Shown here: piece by piece, positions 1 to 10,600 of the stretch
Layout of the letters: the number at the start of each line of letters is the position of its first letter
Numbering within the stretch: the first letter of the stretch is position 1
Assembly: GCF_048771995.1 (NCBI RefSeq)
Contig: NC_133060.1
Location: 1,607,501 to 1,671,500 of the forward strand
DNA from: Taeniopygia guttata
Lineage: Eukaryota; Chordata; Aves; Passeriformes; Estrildidae
Direction: 5' to 3'
Length of the DNA: 64,000 bases
Program-made: the position numbers and the translations under genes
Notes under the pieces: generated by a model
Told to the model about the DNA's origin: nothing
Databases searched by the model: none
What the model saw: the letters and a program-made list of their open reading frames with translations, nothing else

Positions 1-322
1 AAATTTTGGATCTCTGTGGTGCAATTGGTCAGCACAATAAAACCTCGTGAATTTTGATTTTTATCCCATTTTTCTGAATTTATAACCCAAATTTTGGGTC
101 TCTGTGGCCCAATCTGTCAGCACAATAAAACCTCGTGAATTTTGATTTTTATCCAATTTTCCTGAATTTATAGCTCAAATTTTGAACCTCACAAAATTTG
201 ATTTTTATCCCATTTTCCTGAATTTATAACCCAAATTTTGTGTCTCTGTGGCGCAATCTGTCAGCACAATAAAACCTCGTGAATTTTGACTTTTTTCCCA
301 TTTTTCTGAATTTATAACCCAA
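1..322. repeat. 87-bp tandem repeat, about 4 partial copies
   Basis: The phrase CAGCACAATAAAACCTCGTG recurs near 33, 120 and 264, giving a period near 87 bases with one shortened unit. The array is cut by the window start, so its full size is unknown. Each unit carries an AATAAA, but nothing nearby suggests a gene end. No coding potential seen. Confidence 0.85.
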
Positions 323-430
323 TTAAAAGGGGATTAAAAGAAACATTTGACATGCAGCAGTTTTTTGTTTTAATTAGCATATATGCATAACCATGAGGGA
401 TATATAAATATGCAACGAGTTTATTATTTT
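323..430 (+). mobile_element. LTR-like fragment (solo, partial)
   Basis: The stretch around GCATAACCATGAGGGATAT and its flanks resembles, in reverse complement, the interior of the LTR-like repeat at 32861-33408. It is a short, old, broken fragment with no internal retroviral region beside it. The family is not named with certainty; an avian endogenous-retrovirus LTR is likely. Confidence 0.5.
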
Positions 431-1795
431 AAAGCCGCAGTAAAATCACCTGAATTTCTCCAAGAAAACCCCAAATTCCTCTTTTTGGGAAAATTTCTGG
501 ACTTCCTCCATTAATTCCACATTTTTCCCTTGAGGAGAACCCAAATTTTGGATAATTTAATTAAAAAAAATTGGAATTAAAGGCAAAATTGATTTCAGGG
601 AATCCTCTGGGCAAGAAGGAAGTGAAGGAGAAGAAATTTGGAAGAGAAATTTTCCTCGTCAGGACCTGCCCACACCTCTCCGACTCATTAAGGTTAATTA
701 TCTCGTTAATTAATCCACGCGGGGTTTTCCCTCGCCGGCGCTTTACGCAATCGCTCCTTTTTCATCTCCACGTGGAATAAAATCCCACTTTTTTTTTTTT
801 TTTTTTAATTTTTTTTTTCCCCGTTCCATTAAGAAAATTCAATTTTAAAACCAGAAAAAAAGCAAAATCCGTAAAAAAATCCAAATTTTCCGTCCGTTCT
901 CCCGCGACGCAACCGGAAATTTCAACTTCCCGTAAACTCCAGGAAATTCACGGATGGGAAATCGGGGATGGGACGAATTTTGCAACTGGAGGATTGTTCA
1001 TGACCTGAAAATTAATTCCTCATCGTTGAGGTCGATGCCAAAACATCTTGTTGGGACAAGCGTTAATTAAAGCGTTAATTATTGAGGTTTTAAATGAGCT
1101 CTTTCATCCCAAATCTCTCAGGATTCGGGTTTTTATTTTTTTCCCAGATGGAGAAAATTTGTGGGTTTGGAAATTCAGCGTTGATACCCCCAAATCGTAA
1201 AATCAGAACCAATGTGAGGTTTTTTTTTCCTCAAAAAATGATTTTTTAACTTTTTTTTCCTATCCAGCTGGTGGAATTTCTTAAATGGAGACGTGCTCCA
1301 AGACAAAAAAAATTAAAAAATAAAAATTTATTTAATTTAATTTAAATGAATTATTTAATTTAATTAAATAAAAAACAAGCAAAATTTTCAGTTTTTTTAA
1401 GAAGGAAATTTTCTGAAGGTGTTTTTCACCCGATTTTAAGCGATTTTAAGCAAATCAGAACAGCGACACCCATTTGGAATTAGTTTTCCGAGGAGAACCG
1501 TCGAAAACCTCAAAAACTCTTCGGATTTCATCGTTCCTTTGTGAAATTCCCCACCCAACGTGGTGTTGGGAATCCTGCGGAAACCACAAAAAAAAACCCC
1601 AAAAAAACCCCAAAACGCCACCAAAAAAGCAAAATTTTGGGCAAAACCCAACATGGCGGCTCCTCCTGAGGAGATCCCTGGAACGCCGCAAATCCCAAAT
1701 TTCCGCGTCGCAATTCCAGCGAAACGAGGAGATCCCGTAAATGCGACCCCGAAAATATTCTTGGGGTGAATCTTCAAAATTCTGCCCCAGTTTTG
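431..1795. other. Unique AT-rich spacer, no gene recognised
   Basis: Single-copy sequence with poly-T runs (near 790-830) and AT-rich stretches (1300-1375). Short open frames at 571-780 and 1436-1843 lack a recognisable domain, a convincing start context or splice support, so I do not call a gene. A GC-richer patch at 1480-1745 contains AACATGGCGGCTCCTCC, which resembles a YY1-type promoter core, but no exon could be tied to it. Confidence 0.5.
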
Positions 1796-4165
1796 AGCAT
1801 CCAGAAGATGAAATTTCCCAAAAAAATTTCTAGAAAAATACAATTTTTTGCCATTTTAGTGAAATTCTGGATCATCTTTAATGTCTCCTTCCCACCCAAA
1901 TTTTTTTTTAAATTTTCCATTCTAATGGAGGCAAGAATAAGCCAGAATTACCAACACCCAAAGCATCCAGTAGATTAATTTTCCCTAAAATTTTTCTAGA
2001 AAAATACCATTTTTTTTGCCATTTTAGTGAAATTCTGGATGTTTTTGAACGTCTCCTTCCCACCCAAAAATATTTTTAATTTTCCATTTTAATGGAGGCA
2101 AGACCAACCCAAAATTACCAACACTCAAAGCATCCAATAGAATAATTTTCCCTATAAATTTTTCTAGAAAAATACCTTTTTTTTGCCATTTTAGTGAAAT
2201 TCTGGATGTTTTTGAACGTCTCCTTCCCACCCAAATTTTTTTTAATTTTCCATTCTAATGGAGGCAAAACCAACCCAAAATTACCAACACCCAGGAGCAT
2301 CTGGTAGATGAAATTTCCCTATAAATTTTTCTAGAAAAATACAATTTTTTTGCCATTTTAGTGAAATTCTGGATCATCTTTAAGGTCTCCTTCCCACCCA
2401 AATTTTTTTTTAATTTTCCATTCTAATGGAGGCAAAACCAACCCAAAATTGTCAACACTCAAAGCATCCAGTAGATTAATTTGCCCTAAAAAATTTCTAG
2501 AAAAATACAATTTTTTGCCATTTTAGTGAAATTCTGGATTATTTTTGAACGTCTCCTTCCCACCCAAAATTTTTTTTAATTTTCCATTCTAATGGAGGCA
2601 AAACCAACCAAAATTGTCAACACATAAAGCATCCAGTAGATGAAATTTCCCTATAAATTTTTCTAGAAAAATACATTTTTTTGCCATTTTAGTGAAATTC
2701 TGGATCTTTTTGAACATCTCCTTCCCACCCAAAAATTTTTTTTAATTTTCCATTCTAATGGAGGCAAAACCAACCCAAAATTACCAACACCCAGGAGCAT
2801 CTGGTAGCTGAATTTTCCCTAAAAAATTTTCTAGAAAAATACCATTTTTTTTTGCCATTTTAGTGAAATTCTGGATCATCTTTAATGTCTCCTTCCCACT
2901 CAAAAATTTTTTAAATTTTCCATTCTAATGGAGGCAAAACCAACCCAAAATTGTCAACACTCAAAGCATCCAATAGATTAATTTTCCCTAAAAAAATTTC
3001 TAGAAAAATACAAATTTTTTGCCATTTTAGTGAAATTCTGGATGTTTTTGAACGTCTCCTTCCCACTCAAAAATATTTTTAATTTTCCATTCTAATGGAG
3101 ACAAGAATAAGCCAAAATTACCAACACTCAAAGCATCCAATAGATGAAATTTCCCTAAAAATTTTTCTAGAAAAATACCTTTTTTTTGCCATTTTAGTGA
3201 AATTCTGGATGTTTTTGAACGTCTCCTTCCCACCCAATTTTTTTTTTTAATTTTCCATTCTAATGGAGGCAAAACCAACCCAAAATTGTCAACACTCAAA
3301 GCATCCAATAGGTGAATTTTCCCTATAAATTTTTCTAGAAAAATACAATTTTTTGCCATTTTAGTGAAATTCTGGATCATTTTTAAGGTCTCCCTCCCAC
3401 CCAAATTTTTTTTTAATTTTCCATTCTAACAGAGGCAAAACCAACCCAAAATTACCAACACTCAAAGCATCCAATAGATGAAATTTTCCAAAAAAAAATT
3501 CTAGAAAAATACAATTTTTTTGCCATTTTAGTGAAATTCTGGATCATCTTTAATGTCTCCTTCCCACCCAAAATTTTTTTTAATTTTCCATTCTAATGGA
3601 GGCAAAACCAACCCAAAATTACCAACACCCAGGAGCATCCAGTAGATGAAATTTTGCAAAAAAAATTTCTAAAAAATACAATTTTTTTGCCATTTTAGTG
3701 AAATTCTGGATCTTTTTGAACGTCTCCTTCCCACCCAAAATTTTTTTTAATTTTCCATTCTAATGGAGGCAAAACCAACCCAAAATTGCCAACACCCAGG
3801 AGCATCCAATAGATGAAATTTCCCTATAAATTTTTCTATAAAAATACAATTTTTTGCCATTTTAGTGAAATTCTGGATGTTTTTGAACGTCTCCTTCCCA
3901 CCCAAAAATTTTTTTTTAATTTTCCATTCTAATGGAGGCAAAACCAACCCAAAATTACCAACACCCAGGAGCATCCAGTAGATTAATTTTCCCTAATTTT
4001 TTTCTAGAAAAATACCATTTTTTTGCCATTTTAGTGAAATTCTGGATGTTTTTGAACGTCTCCTTCCCACCCAAAAATATTTTTAATTTTCCATTCTAAT
4101 GGAGGCAAAACCAACCCAAAATTACCAACACCCAGGAGCATCTGGTAGATGAATTTTCCCAAAAA
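1796..4165. repeat. About 167-bp satellite array, roughly 14 copies
   Basis: The marker GTGAAATTCTGGAT recurs about every 167 bases, followed each time by TCTCCTTCCCACCCAAA, then CCATTCTAATGGAGGCA. Copies differ by small substitutions and by length changes in poly-A/T runs. Unit length near 167 is close to nucleosomal spacing. Apparent antisense open frames inside it are by-products of the periodicity. Confidence 0.92.
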
Positions 4166-4552
4166 AATGCTAATTTTCACCCTTGAAATTATATTTTCAA
4201 TGCCGGTTCAAGTCTCCCCGTGGTTTTTTTAAAGATTTCAGCCGTACTTTTGTGCAATACCGGGAAAAAGAAAAACAAAATAAATTAAACTCATTGTTCC
4301 CTTCTGGGAAATTGCTGCGAGTGGGGCGTGGTCGTTGTGGTTTGGTCCACCCCAAAACCCAAAAAAAAATAAATAAATTAAATTTAAATTAATTTGAGCT
4401 GACTGCTCAATTTCGGGTTCCCCTTCATGACAAACGACTCTTCATTTCCGGGTTGCGCCGATTGGCAGAGATTTTATTTTTTATTTTTTTTTTGGAGGCA
4501 CCGGGGTGGTTTTTATTTATTTTTTTAATTTTTTTTTTTCCTTAAGCTGAGG
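4166..4552. other. Upstream flank of the oxidase gene
   Basis: Single-copy sequence between the satellite and the oxidase TATA box. It holds AT-rich runs and a GC-richer patch (4280-4345) but no recognised exon. It is the natural place to look for enhancers or proximal promoter elements of the oxidase; no specific site can be called confidently. Confidence 0.4.
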
Positions 4553-4602
4553 TATAAAATGAATTCCAGTCTCAGCAGAGGATTAATCTTCATCCTGGAG
4601 CG
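4553..4602 (+). promoter_or_regulatory. LAAO: TATA promoter and short 5' UTR of the oxidase gene
   Basis: TATAAAA at 4553-4559 lies 44 bases before the first ATG (4603). With transcription starting 25-30 bases after the TATA box, the 5' UTR would be only about 20 bases. The TATA box, ATG and donor site together fix the first exon. A single sharp TATA start fits a tissue-restricted, inducible gene. The start itself is inferred. Confidence 0.65.
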
Positions 4603-4615
4603 ATGACTGGGATTG
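4603..4615 (+). CDS. LAAO: Oxidase coding exon 1 (micro-coding exon)
   Basis: Only 13 coding bases: ATG ACT GGG ATT G, then donor GTAAGTGA. It is too short for ORF callers. It was chosen because joining it to exon 2 (CC CTG CTC...) in phase 1 gives a canonical signal peptide, [18 protein letters not shown], and because a TATA box lies the right distance upstream. Confidence 0.85.
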
Positions 4616-7600
4616 GTAAGTGACTCCTCCTCTTGATCCTGAGCTCTTAATGTCATTTATTTTTTGGTTTTTTGGGGTTTTTTTCTGATTTTTTTTCAGC
4701 TTTATTGTCCAAATTTGGTGTTTTGGTTCCATTTCTCCTCCTTTTTTCCCAAATTTTCCTTTTTTTTCCATCTGGATTATTCCATGGAAATCCAAATATC
4801 ATGAGAGCTCCCTTCAAATCTCAGGTGTGGGATAATCCTGATTTTTTTCAGGAAACACCAGCTGGGAATTTCTGAGACGCCTCCATCCTCCAAAAAAAAA
4901 AAAAAAATCATTTTCCCAAAAAAAAAATCATTTTCCCAAAAAAAAAAAAATCATTTTCCCCAAAAAAATCCACCTGGTGGAAGGTGGAGATCCAGTGACA
5001 CCTCCCAGGATATTTACTGTGATCTCCAAACGGGATTTCCCACCTTGTCCATGATTTTTTTTTCCCAATTAATTATTATTATTAATTATAATTATTAATT
5101 ATGATGGGGGCAGGCCAATCCAACTTTATCCCGCTGTTAACAGAACTACCGGAGCAGGTTATTGCAAAATATTTTTATTTTTTTTTTGCACTCGTGGTTG
5201 GTGTTTTGATCGGCTCAAGGAGGTGTTGAAACAACTGCCTCGGGTGTTGGTGGATAAAGGCTCTGAGGTGGATTTTTGGTTAAAAAAAACCAAAACAAAA
5301 GAAAAAAAACCCAAAAAAACCCCCCCAAAAATCCCCATAAAAAACAAAAAAAAAACCCCAAAAAAAACCCCCAAAAAAACCCCCAAAAATCCCCACAAAA
5401 AAACAAAAAAAACCCCCCAAAAAAACCCCAAAAAACCAAAAAAAACCCAAAAAAACCCCAAAAAAACCCCAAAAAAACAAACAAACAAAAAAACCAAAAC
5501 AAAACCAAAAACAAACAAAAAACTCCCCCCAAAAAAATCGGATTTTCCAGCAGTAAGAATCACCCAAAATAGAATTTCTGAAGCTTTTTGGGGTTTTTTC
5601 CCCCCTGAAAAAAAATTTAAAAATCGGCAGCACTCGGGAGAAGGAAAAGAAAATGAAAGTTGAATTATTTTTAAAAAACAGAAATCAAAAGTAGGAAAAT
5701 CCCAAAGGTGGGAGGACAGAAAATGGTTCAAAACCAGAATTTTATTTCACTGTAAAAAAAATGTTAAATAACGTCGTGTCTGTTTTGGTGGAAATGATCA
5801 TTTTTGGGTCTTTTTGCTGCTCCCTGTGGGCGTCTCGAAGACAGAATAATTTAAAAAAAATTAGGAGGGATTTTTGAAAAAAAGAGATTTTAAAGGAATT
5901 GAAAGGAGAATAAAATTCTTTTCTCTCAAAGCAGAACCATTTTAATTAATCAATTTTAACGAAGATAAATCCCGTTTTATTTCATTTTTCTCATTTTAAT
6001 CCATTTTTTCGGGGGAATTTTTGTCTCCGGCTCTTTTCTTCATCTCCATCCACCCAATCCCGTCTTTTTTCCCTCCGCCCTTCCCATAAAAAATTCCCGG
6101 AATCGCCGCGGCCACGGCGAAGGTCACCGCGGTGCTTCGGTTGCGTCACGCCGGTGACGCGTCGGCGACGTTAATTACCGCCCTCGACGGCTTCGGAGAT
6201 TATTTTAAGAAGGTCAAAGTGGTTTTGGGAACTCACCACGACACGTGAGAGATGTAAAAATTAAAAAAAAATCATCCGTGGGTTGATTTTTCTCTTAAAA
6301 AACGGGAATTGTCGTCGTTGACGTCTCTTGGCGCCTTCCGTGATGGATCTGCTGGGGCTTCACCATCAGCCTGGGTTTTGAGGTCTTTTTAGGTCTTTTT
6401 GGGTCATTTTATGTCTTTTTTAGGTATTTTTTAGGACTTTTTAGGTCTTTTTTAGGTATTTTTAGGTCTTTTTTGGTCTTCTTAGGTCTTTTGAGGTCTT
6501 TTAAGGTCTTTTTTAGGTCTTTTTAGGTATTTTAAGGTTTTTTTTAGGTATTTTTAGGTCTTTTTAGGTCTTCTTAGGTCTTTTTAGGTATTTTTAGGTC
6601 TTTTTTAGGTATTTTAAGGTGTTTTTTGGTCTTCTTAGGTCTTTTGAGGTCTTTTAAGGTCTTTTTTAGGTCTTTTTAGGTATTTTTAGGTCTTTTTTAG
6701 GTAATTTTAGGACTTTTTAGGTCTTTTTTTGGTCTTCTTAGGTATTTTTAAGACTTTTTAGGTCTTTTTTGGTCTTTTTAGGCCATTTTAGGTATTCTTA
6801 GGTCATTTTAGGTCTTTTCAGGTCTTTTTAGGTCTTCTTAGGACTTTTTAGGACTTTTTAGGACTTTCTAGGTCTTTTTAGGTCTTTTTTAGGACTTTTT
6901 AGGTCATTTTAGGTCTTTTTAGGTCTTCTTACATATTTTTAGGTATTTTTAGGTCTTTTTAGGTCTTTTTAGGACTTTTTAGAACTTTTTAGGTCTTTTT
7001 TAGGACTTTTTAGGTCTTCTTAGGTATTTTTAGGTCTTTTTAGGTATTTTTTGGTCTTCTTAGGTCCTTTTAGGTCTTCTTAGGTATTTTTAGGTCTTCT
7101 TAGGTATTTTTTAGGTATTTTTAGGTCTTTTTTGGTCTTCTTAGGTCTTTTTAGGTCTTTTTAGGTCTTCTTAGGTATTTTTAGGACTTTTTAGGTCTTC
7201 TTAGGTCTTAGGTCTTTTTAGATCTTTTAAGGTATTTTTAGGTCTTTTTTGGTCTTCTTAGGTCTTTTTTAGGTCTTTTTAGGTATTTTTTTAGGTCTTT
7301 TTAGGTCTTTTTTGGTCTTCTTAGGTCTTTTTAGGTCTTTTTTAGGTATTTTTAGGTCTTTTTAGGACTTTTTAGGTCTTTTTAGGTATTTTTTGGTCTT
7401 CTTAGGTCCTTTTAGGTCTTCTTAGGTATTTTTAGGTCTTTTTAGGACTTTTTAGGTCTTTTTAGGTAATTTTAGGCCTTTTTAGGACCTTTTAGGTATT
7501 TTTAGGTCTTTTTTTAGGTCTTTTTTAGGTATTTTTAGGTCTTTTTAGGTCTTTTTAGGTCTTTTTTAGGACTTTTTAGGTATTTTTAGGTCTTTTTAGG

Positions 7601-10600
7601 TCATTTTATGTATTTTTATGTCTTTTTTTAGGACTTTTATGTCTTTTTAGGTCTTTTATAGGTCTTTTTAGGTCTTTTAAGGTCTCTTTTAGGTCTTTTT
7701 AGGTCTTTTAAGGTTTTTTTTAGGTATTTTTAGGTCATTTTAGGTCTTCTTAGGTCTTCTTAGGTCTTTTTAGGTATTTTTAGGTCTTTTTTAGGTATTT
7801 TAAGGTGTTTTTTGGTCTTCTTAGGTCTTTTGAGGTCTTTTAAGGTCTTTTTTAGGTCTTTTTAGGTATTTTTAGGTCTTTTTTAGGTAATTTTAGGACT
7901 TTTTAGGTCTTTTTTTGGTCTTCTTAGGTATTTTTAAGACTTTTTAGGTCTTTTTTGGTCTTTTTAGGCCATTTTAGGTATTCTTAGGTCATTTTAGGTC
8001 TTTTCAGGTCTTTTTAGGTCTTCTTAGGACTTTTTAGGACTTTTTAGGACTTTCTAGGTCTTTTTAGGTCTTTTTTAGGACTTTTTAGGTATTTTTAGGA
8101 CTTTTTAGGTCTTTTTTAGGTATTTTTAGGTCTTTTTTTAGGACTTTTATGTCTTTTTAGGTCTTTTATAGGTCTTTTTAGGTCATTTTAGGTCTTTTTA
8201 GGTCTTTTTTAGGACTTTTTAGATCTTTTTTAGGTCTTTTTAGGACTTTTTAGGTCTTCTTAGGTATTTTTGGGTCTTTTTTGGTCTTCTTAGGTCATTT
8301 TATGTCTTTTTAGGTCTTTTTAGGACTTTTTAGGTCTTTTTAGGTCTTTTATAGGTATTTTTAGGTCTTTTTTAGGACTTTTAAGGTCTTTTTAGGTCTT
8401 TTTTAGGACTTTTTAGGTCATTTTAGGTCTATTTTAGGTCTTCTTAGGTCTTTTTAGGTCTTTTTAGGTCATTTTATGTCTTTTTAGGTCTTTTTTAGGT
8501 ATTTTTAGGTCTTTTTTGGTCTTTTTAGGTATTTTTAGGACTTTTTAGGTCTTTTTTTAGGACTTTTTAGGTCTTTTTAGGTCTTTTTTAGGTATTTTTA
8601 GGTCTTTTTAGGTCTTCTTAGGTCTTAGGTCTTTTTAGATCTTTTAAGGTATTTTTAGGTCTTTTTTGTTCTTCTTAGGTCTTTTTAGGACTTTTTAGGT
8701 ATTTTTAGGTCATTTTAGGTCTTTTAAGGTCTTTTTTAGGTATTTTTAGGTCTTTTTTGGTCTTTTTAGGTATTTTTAGGACTTTTTAGGTCTTCTTATG
8801 TATTTTTAGGTATTTTTAGGTAATATTAGGACTTTTTAGGTCTTCTTAGGTCTTCTTATGTATTTTTAGGACTTTTTAGGTCATTTTAGGTCTATTTTAG
8901 GTCTTCTTAGGTCTTTTTAGGACTTTTTTAGGTCTTTTTAGGTCTTTTTTAGGACTTTTTAGGTTTTTTTAGGTATTTTTAGGTCATTTTAGGTCTGTTT
9001 AGGTCTTTTTAGGTTATTTTTGGTCTTCTTAGGTCTTTTCAGGTCTTTTTTGGTCCTCTTAGGTCTTCTTAGGTCTTTTTAGGTCTTTTTAGGTCTTTTT
9101 ACATCTTTTTAGGTCTTTTTAGGACTTTTTAGGTCTTCTTAGGTATTTTTGGGTCTTTTTTGGTCTTCTTAGGTCTTTTTAGGACTTTTTAGGTCTTCTT
9201 ACATATTTTTAGGTATTTTTATGTCTTTTTAGGACTTTTTAGGTCTTCTTAGGTCTTCTTAGGTATTTTTAGGTCTTTTTTAGGACTTTTTAGGTATTTT
9301 TAGGACTTTTTAGGTCTTTTTAGGACTTTTTAGGTCTTCTTAGGTCTTCTTATGTATTTTTAGGTATTTTTAGGACTTTTTAGGTCTTCTTAGGTATTTT
9401 TAGGTTTTTTACGTCTTTTTAGGCCTTTTTAGGTCTTTTTAGGTCTTCTTAGGTCTTCTTAGGTCATTTCAGGTATTTTTTAGGACTTTTTAGGTCTTCT
9501 TAGGTATTTTTAGGTCTTTTTTAGGACTTTTTAGGTCTTCTTAGGTCTTTTTAGGTCTTTTTAGGTATTTTTAGGACTTTTTAGGTCATTTTAGGTCTTT
9601 TTAGGTCTTTTATAGGTATTTTTAGGTCTTTTTAGGTATTTTTAGGACTTTTTAGGTCATTTTAGGACTTTTTAGGTATTTTTAGGTCTTTTTATGTCTT
9701 TTTAAGTCTTTTTTAGGACTTTTTAGGTATTCTTAGGCATTTTTAGGTCTTTTTAGGTAATTTTAGGACTTTTTAGGTCTTTTTAGGTATTTTCAGGTCT
9801 TTTTAGGACTTTTTAGGTCATTTTAGGACTTTTTTAGGTATTTTTAGGTCTTTTTAAGGTATTTTTAGTTCTTTTTTGGTCTTCTTAGGTCTTAGGTCTT
9901 TTTAGGTCTTTTTAGATCTTTTTAGGTATTTTTGGGTCTTTTTTGGTCTTCTTAGGTCTTCTTAGGTATTTTTAGGTCTTTTTAGGCCTTTTTAGGCCTT
10001 TTTAGGCCTTTTTAGGACCTTTTAGGTATTTTTAGGACTTTTTAGGTCTTTCTAGGTCTTTTTTTAGGACTTTTTAGGTCTTCTTAGGTATTTTTAGGCC
10101 TTTTTAGGTCTTCTTAGGTCTTCTTAGGTATTTTTTAGGACTTTTTAGGTCTTCTTAGGTATTTTTAGGACTTTTTAGGTCTTTTTAGGTATTTTTAGGA
10201 CTTTTTAGGTCTTCTTACATATTTTTAGGTATTTTTAGGTCTTTTTAGGACTTTTTAGGTCTTCTTACATATTTTTAGGTATTTTTAGGTCTTTTTAGAT
10301 CTTTTTAGGTCTCGGATCCCAATCCTGGGAACCCCCAGGAACGACGTTGACCTCCAACGCCGCGTTGTCGCTTTCTCTTCTCTTCTTCCCTCCCCAGCCC
10401 TGCTCCAAATCCTCCTTCTGGTGGGTCTCCCGAGCGCCAAACGCTTCTCGTCCTTCCCCGAGTATTGTCTCCACGACCAGGACTACGAGGATCTCCTGAA
10501 GATCGTCCAGGAGGGTCTGGAGCCCGCGGCTCGCCCGGCGCGCGTGGCCGTGGTGGGCGCGGGCGTCGCGGGGCTGACGGCGGCCAAACTTCTCCGGGAC

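Noticed and set aside
1436-1843. 135-codon minus-strand frame in a GC-richer patch
   Set aside because: No domain, overlapping open frames on both strands, low-complexity composition and extension into the 167-bp satellite.
5281-5530. Internal telomere repeat
   Set aside because: A and C block lengths vary irregularly and vertebrate TTAGGG is absent; low-complexity expansion fits better.
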